Shown here one piece after another: positions 56,465 through 64,000 of a DNA stretch of 64,000 bases. Location of the stretch: NCBI GenBank assembly GCA_009827225.1, contig WUAI01000002.1, positions 1-64,000 of the forward strand, in the 5' to 3' direction. A program made the position numbers and the translations under genes. Positions within the stretch are counted from its first letter, which is position 1. Each line of letters starts with the position of its first letter. This stretch comes from Flavobacteriaceae bacterium (GTDB taxonomy: Bacteria > Bacteroidota > Bacteroidia > Flavobacteriales > Flavobacteriaceae). Below the pieces are notes generated by a model. The model was not told the origin of the DNA. It saw only the letters and a list, made by a program, of their open reading frames with translations, and made no database searches.

Positions 56465-58873
56465 TTAATTATCAATTCTGTTTTGTTCTTCTTCAATTCC
56501 AGTCGATCTTTTGCGGGCCTTCTTAATTTCACTTCTTCCGAAGTTGTAATTCAAACTAAACCGCACCTGCCTGCTGTCGCTTCCACCATTTCCGGTAATA
56601 AACAGATCTCCAAACTGCGTTTCTCCTCTCCACGGAATGGTATATAATATGTCACTAAATGCAACCCTGGCGGTCATTCGTTCATTAAGGAATTTCTTCT
56701 GAAAGGCCACATCCAACGACCCCAAACTTTTGGTTTGATAAGTTCCTCCCCAGATAGAAGGAGAACTGAACCATCCGGAAACTTCCATTTTCAGATCGGC
56801 AGGAAGCTGAAAGGTGTTCTGACCATAAAAACTGAGCGTATTCTGATCTACCGAAATGAAATCTTCACTGGTGGCTTCAAATTCACTTCTGAAGGCATTC
56901 AGACTTACATAAATACTCCACCAGTTGTTGATTTTACCCGGGTAGGAAACACCGAGATTATATACTTTCTGATTGGCCACATTCCTGGTAATAATGAAGT
57001 TTTGGTTTTCTCCCACAGCCTCGGTTACCTGGGCAAAATAGTCGGAAATATAACTATAGGATACTGAAGTAGTTAACCTGTAATTATAAGTATGCGCAAG
57101 CCGAATGTTATTGGTATACTGTGGTTGCAGGAATGGATTCCCTTGCCGGAAGGACAATTCATCAATCTTATATTGGAAAGGGTTCAATGATTGATAGGAA
57201 GGTCGCTGTATACGACGACTATAGGTAAGCGCCAGACTGTTTTTTCGATTCAGAGTATATGTGATACCACCACTGGGGAAGAAGTTTGTATAATCTCTTT
57301 TCACCAATTCGTTATCGTTTTCCTGGGTACTGCTAAGATCGCCTTCGGAAAGGGTTTGCTCCACGCGAAGCCCAAACTGGATATTGATGCTATTCCATTT
57401 TCGGTTGAAGTTGAAATAGGCGGCATTGATCTGCTCCGTATAGTTGAAGGTATTACTCTGATCTGTATTAAAAATATCCTGACCATCGATTACATCGAAA
57501 AAATCAAAAACGTTCTGAGTGCTCACATAGGAGATCCTCCCTCCAAGACCTAGTTTACCTTTCAGAAAGTTTTGCTCGTAGTCTGCCTGCCCAGCCAAAA
57601 TGTCTATTTCAATCGGGGTGATGAATCGAGCCACAGAACTTCGCAGTGTATCGCTCTCCTGGCTATTTACATAAATATTGGGTTGAAAATTTACTCGATC
57701 ACTGCTATAACGTCCGTAATCGAGATCCATATTGAGTTCGTGTCCCAGGGTGTCTGAAAATTTGTAGTTGAAATTACTGTTGAAATTGGAAGATACATTG
57801 TCGCTTTCGCTTCTTGCCAATAAGATCTCTTCCGGTTGTGCATCCCCAAATGGGATGATTGGAGTACGACTGGAACTGCTGCCAATCGAGTTGTTGAAAT
57901 TGGCCGTTACTATAATTCCGAAAGTGTTTTTTGAATTGGCGTAATAGTCAACTCCGGTTTTGATATTGTGATTATTCTGGTCGAATTTTGAGGTGGTTCG
58001 AGCGTCAAAACGAGTACCGTTCTGGGTTCGATCGAGGTTGATAAATCCGTAACTATCTCCAAAACGATTGCTATACGTTCCATAGATGTTGATCTTTTTT
58101 CCGCGATTGTTCAAACTCAGTGAACTATTCACCCTTGGAAACCTTCCCTGAATAAATCCAGCTGTTACGCTACCATTGGTCCCCAAGCTCTTATTGCGTT
58201 TTAGTTTAATATTGATGATCCCCGCGTTACCTGCAGCTTCGTACTTGGAAGAAGGTTGCGTGATGATTTCTATGGAGTCTATGTCGGTGGATTGGAGCGT
58301 CTCCAGGTAATTGATAAGATCTTGTCCGCGCAGTATAGAAGGGCGTCCGTCAATATATATTTGAACTCCTGTTTTCCCTTCGACAATAATGCTGTTGTTG
58401 TTATCAATGATAACACCGGGTGCTTTCCGAAGTAATTCAAATCCGTTGTTTCCCGTTGCATTGATGGTTTTGTCTACGTTGAATACCGTTTTATCCGCAA
58501 GAACTTCAACAATAGGCTTCTCGGCCACGATGTTTACTTCTTCCAGAGCTTCACGGGCGGCTTTCAGCGTAATAGCTCCTAATTGGATATCCCGATTTAG
58601 CACATCTACCTCGGTCCGGGAATCTTCGAAACCTACACTACTTAGTTGTAAGATATAACTACCTGTCGCTATTTCACGAAATACCAAGCGTCCGTTAGCA
58701 TCGCTGATCTTGGCTTTTACCAGACTCGTATCAGAAGATTTCAAAAGCAAGGTTGTAACGAATGCCAGCGGATTGCCGGATTCATCTTTGAGTTCTCCCT
58801 CTATCGAAAACGACTGTGAAAGGATTACCGATGATGTGCATATTAATAAGAAAGACAGGAGTAATGTTTTCAT
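56465..58873 (-). CDS. Outer-membrane beta-barrel family protein (TonB receptor-like)
   Basis: CarboxypepD_reg-like N-terminus, plug GVQIYIDGRPSILRGQDLINYLETLQSTDIDSIEIITQPSSKYEAAGNAGIINIKLKRNK. Confidence 0.88.
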   Translation of the reverse strand: MKTLLLSFLLICTSSVILSQSFSIEGELKDESGNPLAFVTTLLLKSSDTSLVKAKISDANGRLVFREIATGSYILQLSSVGFEDSRTEVDVLNRDIQLGAITLKAAREALEEVNIVAEKPIVEVLADKTVFNVDKTINATGNNGFELLRKAPGVIIDNNNSIIVEGKTGVQIYIDGRPSILRGQDLINYLETLQSTDIDSIEIITQPSSKYEAAGNAGIINIKLKRNKSLGTNGSVTAGFIQGRFPRVNSSLSLNNRGKKINIYGTYSNRFGDSYGFINLDRTQNGTRFDARTTSKFDQNNHNIKTGVDYYANSKNTFGIIVTANFNNSIGSSSSRTPIIPFGDAQPEEILLARSESDNVSSNFNSNFNYKFSDTLGHELNMDLDYGRYSSDRVNFQPNIYVNSQESDTLRSSVARFITPIEIDILAGQADYEQNFLKGKLGLGGRISYVSTQNVFDFFDVIDGQDIFNTDQSNTFNYTEQINAAYFNFNRKWNSINIQFGLRVEQTLSEGDLSSTQENDNELVKRDYTNFFPSGGITYTLNRKNSLALTYSRRIQRPSYQSLNPFQYKIDELSFRQGNPFLQPQYTNNIRLAHTYNYRLTTSVSYSYISDYFAQVTEAVGENQNFIITRNVANQKVYNLGVSYPGKINNWWSIYVSLNAFRSEFEATSEDFISVDQNTLSFYGQNTFQLPADLKMEVSGWFSSPSIWGGTYQTKSLGSLDVAFQKKFLNERMTARVAFSDILYTIPWRGETQFGDLFITGNGGSDSRQVRFSLNYNFGRSEIKKARKRSTGIEEEQNRIDN

Positions 58874-58931
58874 ATCGTTTTAATTTGAATCAAAGATGGG
58901 ATCATTATGTGAACCAATCCACTTACTTCTG

Positions 58932-58993
58932 TTGAGTGGTCCTATAACCCGATGAATGTCCCGGTCGGTTCAGCGGTCTATAGGACCATTCGT
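58932..58993. promoter_or_regulatory. Mirrored operator region between divergent promoters
   Basis: Inverted repeat TGGTCCTATA (58937-58946)/TATAGGACCA (58979-58988). Each strand reads TATAGGACCA(C/T)TC with the 9-mer ACCA(C/T)TC.. exactly 33 bp upstream of a -7-like box: CATCTTTG (58891-58898, minus), TAGTTTTG (59027-59034, plus). Confidence 0.6.
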
Positions 58994-59047
58994 CCAATAA
59001 ATATTTTTTTTGAACCTAATGGAATGTAGTTTTGAAAAAAACAAAAC

Positions 59048-60694
59048 ATGGTACTCTTACGATACTTTCCTTTTCTAATACTATCCTTCATTGCGACTCA
59101 CACATGGTCACAAAGGGTGGATGTCTCTGAATTGTCCAGCCTTTTAGAATTCAACACAGACTCCTTGTCGCCGGGAGTTGCTTTAGGAATTGTGAAAGAT
59201 GGCGAAATTTTCTATGAGGTATACAAGGGCCTTTCCAACCTGGAACATCGGGTACCTGTTAATGTCGATACACGGTTCAATATCGCTTCCAATGCCAAAC
59301 AATTTACAGCAATGTGTATCATGAAACTTGTATCGGAAGGCAAAGTTTCCCTAAATGAAGACGTGAGAAAGTACATTTCCGGTATTTATCCTAAGGTGGA
59401 AGAAGAGATTCCAATTGCAACGCTCATAAACCATTCCAGTGGAATAAGGGATTATAGTGACCTAATGGGCTTTGAGGGAGACCCTTGGTGGAAGCGATTA
59501 GGTGCCGATAATGACGATGTTATTGAACTATTGAAAAACCAAGAGGAACTTAACTTCTCACCCGGTAGTGATTATGGCTATAGCAATAGTAATTTTACGT
59601 TACTAGCCAAGATAGTTGAAGAAATCACTGGTAAAAAATTCCATCTTTACGCGGAAGAATTCTTTGTTGAACTCGGGATGAATCAAACCATATTTTCGTC
59701 GAATTATATGAAGGTAATACCCAACAAAGCTTTGCCCTATTCAGACTGGGGAGACGGAGTATGGAAACAATATCCCATGTTGGTAAATGTTAACGGAGAC
59801 GGCTTTTTGTATACAACCTTGAGGGACCAATTGCATTGGGAATCTATTCTTCAGAATAATGAGTCGAAAACCTTTACATCCGATGAATTACAACAATCTC
59901 AGCGACCTGTGAATACTGAAATTAAGACATATGGCTTTGGCGTTGAATTCGCTAAATATAAAGGGAAAGAAGTTATTTATCATGCCGGTAGTACAGGATC
60001 TTATGGTGCATATTTTCTGAGATTTCCTTCGGAAAAGCTCAGTATTGTGGCCATGAGCAATAACGGTCAAGTCTGGACCGAAGGATTGGTGAAAGCTGCG
60101 GCTGATTCGTTATTAGATCTGAAAGAAATCGAGACAGAAGTCCCGCAACCAATAGAAGCAACAAGTGGGATAGATGAACTCACCGGGCTCTATCTTCTCG
60201 ATGGTGAAACCTATATTGAAATAGTTGCCGAGGGTACAACTCTTTTCCGGAAAATTTACGGTCGTGATCCCGTAGAACTGCTTCCTTTAGGAGGTAATTT
60301 GTATGAATACAAGACAAATTCGGATTTGAAATTGCATTTCATTGTAAATGAATCGGGTAGTTACGACTTCAAATTGTATTATACCGGTTACGCCGATAGG
60401 CTGGGAACCAGGCTGAACGGAGAAGAGTACGTGGAGAACGATCAAAAACTTGTTCCAGGCATCTATATTAATAATGAAACCAATGCAAGTTTTGACCTTG
60501 CCTTTGAAGGGAATCAAAAATTCAAAGTCACGTTTGACGGCAGAACCAGCGATGCTCTGTCTTTGCATAATGACCTTATTATTTCAAATCGTTTTGTACT
60601 GAAATTGGTACGTGATGATCAACAGGAAATAGAACATATCCTACTTGATTATGCCAGACTAAAAAATGTTCGTTTCGTAAAGCAAGACAAATAG
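59048..60694 (+). CDS. Beta-lactamase family serine hydrolase
   Basis: FNIASNAKQFTAMCIMKLVSEGKVSL (SxxK-like), PGSDYGYSNSNFTLLAKIVEEITG (YxN), HAGSTGSYGAYF. Confidence 0.85.
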   Translation: MVLLRYFPFLILSFIATHTWSQRVDVSELSSLLEFNTDSLSPGVALGIVKDGEIFYEVYKGLSNLEHRVPVNVDTRFNIASNAKQFTAMCIMKLVSEGKVSLNEDVRKYISGIYPKVEEEIPIATLINHSSGIRDYSDLMGFEGDPWWKRLGADNDDVIELLKNQEELNFSPGSDYGYSNSNFTLLAKIVEEITGKKFHLYAEEFFVELGMNQTIFSSNYMKVIPNKALPYSDWGDGVWKQYPMLVNVNGDGFLYTTLRDQLHWESILQNNESKTFTSDELQQSQRPVNTEIKTYGFGVEFAKYKGKEVIYHAGSTGSYGAYFLRFPSEKLSIVAMSNNGQVWTEGLVKAAADSLLDLKEIETEVPQPIEATSGIDELTGLYLLDGETYIEIVAEGTTLFRKIYGRDPVELLPLGGNLYEYKTNSDLKLHFIVNESGSYDFKLYYTGYADRLGTRLNGEEYVENDQKLVPGIYINNETNASFDLAFEGNQKFKVTFDGRTSDALSLHNDLIISNRFVLKLVRDDQQEIEHILLDYARLKNVRFVKQDK

Positions 60695-60706
60695 TTTGCT
60701 AAATTT

Positions 60707-61783
60707 ATGGCTGTCATGACGGAATTATTAAATCGGCGAATTTTGGGAGTAAGGATCAAAGAGATATTGATCACTTTCCTAATTTATATGCTCTTTGCTT
60801 TCTCTTACCATCTCACTCTATGGGTTAATAGAATGGGCTACAACGACCCGGATGATTCCTTGTTCAACGCCAAACAATTTTTTACCAGGGGAGGGATGCA
60901 GTATTTCATTTTCTTCCTGTTGACCATTCCCACATGGTTGTTAATTTTTAAACTTTTACGAAAGTGGAAATTGGGTTATCGTTTAATGATACACCTTGTA
61001 ACACTGCCCGTTTTTGTATTTCTGGCTCAGAAAGCCTATTATTTTTATTCCGAGCAATTCGGATTCTGGCATCTGCAGGGGAGTGGTCAGGTATGGGATA
61101 TTTATATACCGGCCCTGTTTTACATTCTACAGTTCGGAATTTTTCACGCTTACGAATACTTTGTGGACAACCAGAGGAAACTCAAATTGGAAGGAGAATT
61201 ACGCACAGCTGCCCTAAAAAGTGAACTTTCGGCCATTAAAGCACAACTCAATCCGCATTTTCTGTACAACGTTTTCAATACCATCAACGCTTCGGTACCT
61301 TCTGAAAATGAAAAGACGCGACATTTGATTGCGGAACTTTCAGATTTATTCCGTTATCAGCTTCAAGCCTCTAAGGAAGACCTGGTAACCTTAAAGGAAG
61401 AATTGGATTTTATTCGGAAATATCTGGACCTGGAAAAAGAACGATACGGAGAACGCCTCGAAATTCACATTAATGTGGATCCGGATTTATATTCGGAAAA
61501 GATTCCTCCTATGATTCTGCAACCATTGGTTGAGAATTCTGTGAAGCACGGACTTTCTTCACTTGTTGATGGTGGTTCGATCAGTATTACCATTTTTAAG
61601 GAAGGCGATTCTCTAAAGTTTGAAATCGCAGATACCGGTGTTGGAGTCAAAGACAAGAAAAAATTGTTCGAAAATGGTGTGGGCCTTACCAATACTCGCA
61701 TCAGGCTTCAAAAAATGTATCAGTCGAAAATGGAGATTTTGGATAATGAACCGCGTGGTTTAAAAATTAAATTCAGCATTTGA
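60707..61783 (+). CDS. LytS-family sensor histidine kinase
   Basis: KAQLNPHFLYNVFNTINASV; MILQPLVENSVKHGL; GVGLTNTRIRLQKMY. Confidence 0.9.
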   Translation: MAVMTELLNRRILGVRIKEILITFLIYMLFAFSYHLTLWVNRMGYNDPDDSLFNAKQFFTRGGMQYFIFFLLTIPTWLLIFKLLRKWKLGYRLMIHLVTLPVFVFLAQKAYYFYSEQFGFWHLQGSGQVWDIYIPALFYILQFGIFHAYEYFVDNQRKLKLEGELRTAALKSELSAIKAQLNPHFLYNVFNTINASVPSENEKTRHLIAELSDLFRYQLQASKEDLVTLKEELDFIRKYLDLEKERYGERLEIHINVDPDLYSEKIPPMILQPLVENSVKHGLSSLVDGGSISITIFKEGDSLKFEIADTGVGVKDKKKLFENGVGLTNTRIRLQKMYQSKMEILDNEPRGLKIKFSI

Positions 61784-62511
61784 TGCAAAAAGTAATAATT
61801 GTAGATGACGAGGCCGCGGGTCGTAAATTGATCAAGGAATATCTTGAAGATTTTCAGGAACTGGTCATTATTGCCGAGGCAAACAATGGGGTAGATGCTG
61901 TGAAGGTGATCAATAAGTTCAAGCCGGACCTGGTTTTTATGGATATACAGATGCCAGGACTTACGGGATTTGAAGTTTTGAACCACCTCGAGATGATTCC
62001 TCAAATCATTTTTTCGACTGCTTACGATAAATATGCTTTGCGAGCTTTTGATGTTCATGCGATCGATTATTTACTGAAGCCATATACCAAAGAGAGATTT
62101 CAGAAGGCCATCGATAAACTAGACTTTTCAAAGAACCAGGAAGGGATTGCACCTCTGGCAGTAGATGTGGTTATGAACAGTTCCACCTACCCCGAAAGAA
62201 TACTGGTGGAGTATCAGAAAAAATTCATTACCATTTCAACCAAAGAGATCATTTGGATCGAAGCATATGGGGACTATTCCAAATTGCATACTGCCAGGGA
62301 AAAGTATGTCAGTAATTTTGGAATTTCTCAATTGGAGGACAAGTTGGATCCAAAGAGTTTCCTGAGAGTGCATCGATCGTCTATGATCAATATCAACGAA
62401 ATCAAACAAGTCGACAAATACTCTAAATCCTTTGATATGTCTATGAGTAACGGGGACGTTGTGAGAGTGAGTCGAGGTTATATGGACGCCGTCAAGAAGC
62501 TAATCTTTTAG
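61780..62511 (+). CDS. LytTR family response regulator
   Basis: DLVFMDIQMPGLTGFEVL...AFDVHAIDYLLKPY; LytTR domain; 4-bp overlap with kinase. Confidence 0.92.
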   Translation: MMQKVIIVDDEAAGRKLIKEYLEDFQELVIIAEANNGVDAVKVINKFKPDLVFMDIQMPGLTGFEVLNHLEMIPQIIFSTAYDKYALRAFDVHAIDYLLKPYTKERFQKAIDKLDFSKNQEGIAPLAVDVVMNSSTYPERILVEYQKKFITISTKEIIWIEAYGDYSKLHTAREKYVSNFGISQLEDKLDPKSFLRVHRSSMININEIKQVDKYSKSFDMSMSNGDVVRVSRGYMDAVKKLIF

Positions 62512-63275
62512 AGAAAGGCGGTATCAATTCCTTTGATCAGCAATACAATACCACTGATCACCATTATTGTAATAAGCCACCTGCGGAAAGCGAGTTTACT
62601 CATTCTGAAAAGTAACCACTTACCGATTAAGTTTCCTACAATGGCACCCAGACCTAAAGCCAGGCCCAGAATCCAAAGTTTGCCATCTAGGAGTCCGAAG
62701 TATACATAACCACTTACTTGTGCCAGTCCCAGGAAGAAAGACTGTGCGGCTTTAGTACCTACGAGGTACTCCTTGTCGATGCCCGCATTTAGCAAAAATG
62801 GATTCAGGATAGGACCCATACCGCCGGTAAAAGTTCCAACTATGGAAACAAATAATCCCAATGGGATAAAATACCATAGCTCCACACGGAAGGAGCGGTC
62901 CTTTTTTCCAAAGCCGTATTGAAATATGGTACTGATCAGAAAGAGTCCTACGAATATTTGAATCCAATATATTTTTACTTCGGAAAAGAGCCAGGCGGCC
63001 AATAATGCACCAAACATGGCCGGCGGGACAAAATACCAGAATACCTTCCAGTTGATATATTTCCAGAAGATCAGAATACGCGTGGGCCGGCTTATAAAAG
63101 CTCCGAGATTAATGACGGGTGCTGTTTGCGAAGTTCCAATCAGAAAGTTCAAAATAGGAATTTGCATCATCGCTCCGCCGCCCCCACTAATGGTGGAAAG
63201 CGTAAAGGTGGCCGAACCCAATAAGAATAAGGCGAGGAACAACCACACTGATATTTCAGAAAAGAGCTCAGGCAT
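62508..63275 (-). CDS. TauE/SafE (TSUP) family sulfite exporter-like permease
   Basis: TISGGGGAMMQIPILNFLIGTSQTAPVINLGAF; FTGGMGPILNPFLLNAGIDKEYLVGTKA; start moved to ATG at 63275. Confidence 0.88.
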   Translation of the reverse strand: MPELFSEISVWLFLALFLLGSATFTLSTISGGGGAMMQIPILNFLIGTSQTAPVINLGAFISRPTRILIFWKYINWKVFWYFVPPAMFGALLAAWLFSEVKIYWIQIFVGLFLISTIFQYGFGKKDRSFRVELWYFIPLGLFVSIVGTFTGGMGPILNPFLLNAGIDKEYLVGTKAAQSFFLGLAQVSGYVYFGLLDGKLWILGLALGLGAIVGNLIGKWLLFRMSKLAFRRWLITIMVISGIVLLIKGIDTAFL

Positions 63276-63280
63276 AAAAA

Positions 63281-63301
63281 AATCCGCCACGAGGGCGGAT
63301 T
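63281..63301 (-). terminator. Intrinsic terminator of the LysM gene
   Basis: AATCCGCC-acgag-GGCGGATT with minus-strand T run. Confidence 0.8.
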
Positions 63302-63321
63302 AAAAATACGATTAATTCGAT

Positions 63322-63699
63322 TTATAGGTTCGGAATCACCAATTCCTGACCGGGATGAATCATATCCGGATTGTTCAAGATATTTCTGTTGGCTTCAAAA
63401 ATAGCATTGTACTTCATAGCATTTCCGTAGTAGTGCTTGGCAATCTTGCTCAATGATTCTCCACTTTCCACTGTGTGACGGGCGTAAACTGAATCGTCTG
63501 CTACTTTAATGTCCGCCATGATGTCAGAAGGATTTTCTCCTCCCACTCTTTTTATTTCGTCCCACAACAAGTTTTTCTCATAGGGAGTGGCAGCCGTACC
63601 CCAAACTTGTAATTGTCCGTTTTCTTCTTTTACGTCACCATCCTGAATGTTCAACTTTTCTCCCAATTCGAGGACGCTTTGATATTTTGCTCTAACCAT
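63322..63699 (-). CDS. LysM domain protein
   Basis: YARHTVESGESLSKIAKHYYGNAMKYNAIFEANRNILNNPDMIHPGQELVIP. Confidence 0.9.
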   Translation of the reverse strand: MVRAKYQSVLELGEKLNIQDGDVKEENGQLQVWGTAATPYEKNLLWDEIKRVGGENPSDIMADIKVADDSVYARHTVESGESLSKIAKHYYGNAMKYNAIFEANRNILNNPDMIHPGQELVIPNL

Positions 63700-63856
63700 T
63701 TGTTATATTTTTTAATTAGTAGTGTTAAAGTTACAAATTTAAGGCCAATAGGGCGGTCTGGAGATTTAAATTATGGTTAACGAAATTGGTTTTCGTTGAA
63801 CCGTATTCATTTTTGGACAAAGAGAATACTCAAGGGAATTTTTTCTTCGGAAATGA

Positions 63857-64000
63857 TTACAAATTAGGCAGATAGGCTTCAGCCTCTTCCTCTGTGAATT
63901 TCGATCTGAAGCTAAAAGCATAAGGCGACTCACCATGCTCCTGCAGGTATTCTAACCTTTCTTTTCCTTCTTGCAGAGTGGGTATATGCCCTTCAGCAAT
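63857..64000 (-). CDS. Partial CDS, probable DUF3291 domain protein (runs off the window)
   Basis: C-terminus read from sequence: IAEGHIPTLQEGKERLEYLQEHGESPYAFSFRSKFTEEEAEAYLPNL*. Confidence 0.65.
   Translation of the reverse strand: MAEGHIPTLQEGKERLEYLQEHGESPYAFSFRSKFTEEEAEAYLPNL

Noticed and set aside
1-64000. CRISPR, toxin-antitoxin, IS, prophage, tRNA or rRNA
   Set aside because: No repeat-spacer pattern, transposase, phage structural genes or recognisable RNA gene seen; the tail-fibre-like gene at 19662-20621 has a signal peptide and is an ordinary Bacteroidota secreted protein

Overview
The window is a gene-dense, roughly 40% GC chromosomal segment from a marine-type flavobacterium (Bacteroidota). 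Supporting signs are T9SS sorting tails, TonB-dependent receptors, 2TM/LytTR signalling genes and TAnnTTTG-type -7 boxes. I found no tRNA, rRNA, CRISPR array, phage or IS element. Main blocks: trxB; a tandem outer-membrane paralog pair; DUF4870 / 59-aa smORF / PadR / PspC / GIN-domain operon; OxyR-type LysR regulator; RDD <-> SpoIIM / membrane / DUF4129 / DUF4350 / MoxR / DUF58 cluster; T9SS adhesin pair; sigma-70 and NDH-2; a TonB receptor followed by a DUF2141 / lipoprotein / TPR / LytS-2TM / 2TM / 2TM / 2TM / LytTR locus; DUF4331 locus with ECF sigma and anti-sigma; M36 metalloprotease; sortilin/BNR protein; VWA-AAA pair; outer-membrane receptor <-> serine hydrolase / LytS / LytTR operon. 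The strongest unexplained signal is a 71-bp promoter architecture found four times: two 9-bp direct repeats (ACAATTCGG-like, matching the LytTR half-site pattern) with a 12-bp spacer, then exactly 33 bp, then a -7-like (T/G/C)AnnTTTG box. It lies upstream of the TonB receptor, both DUF2141 genes and the 2TM-LytTR operon, and suggests a self-contained, autoregulated LytTR regulon. A second LytTR locus near 59 kb has a related but distinct mirrored site between its divergent promoters. All calls come from reading the sequence and supplied translations; no searches were run.
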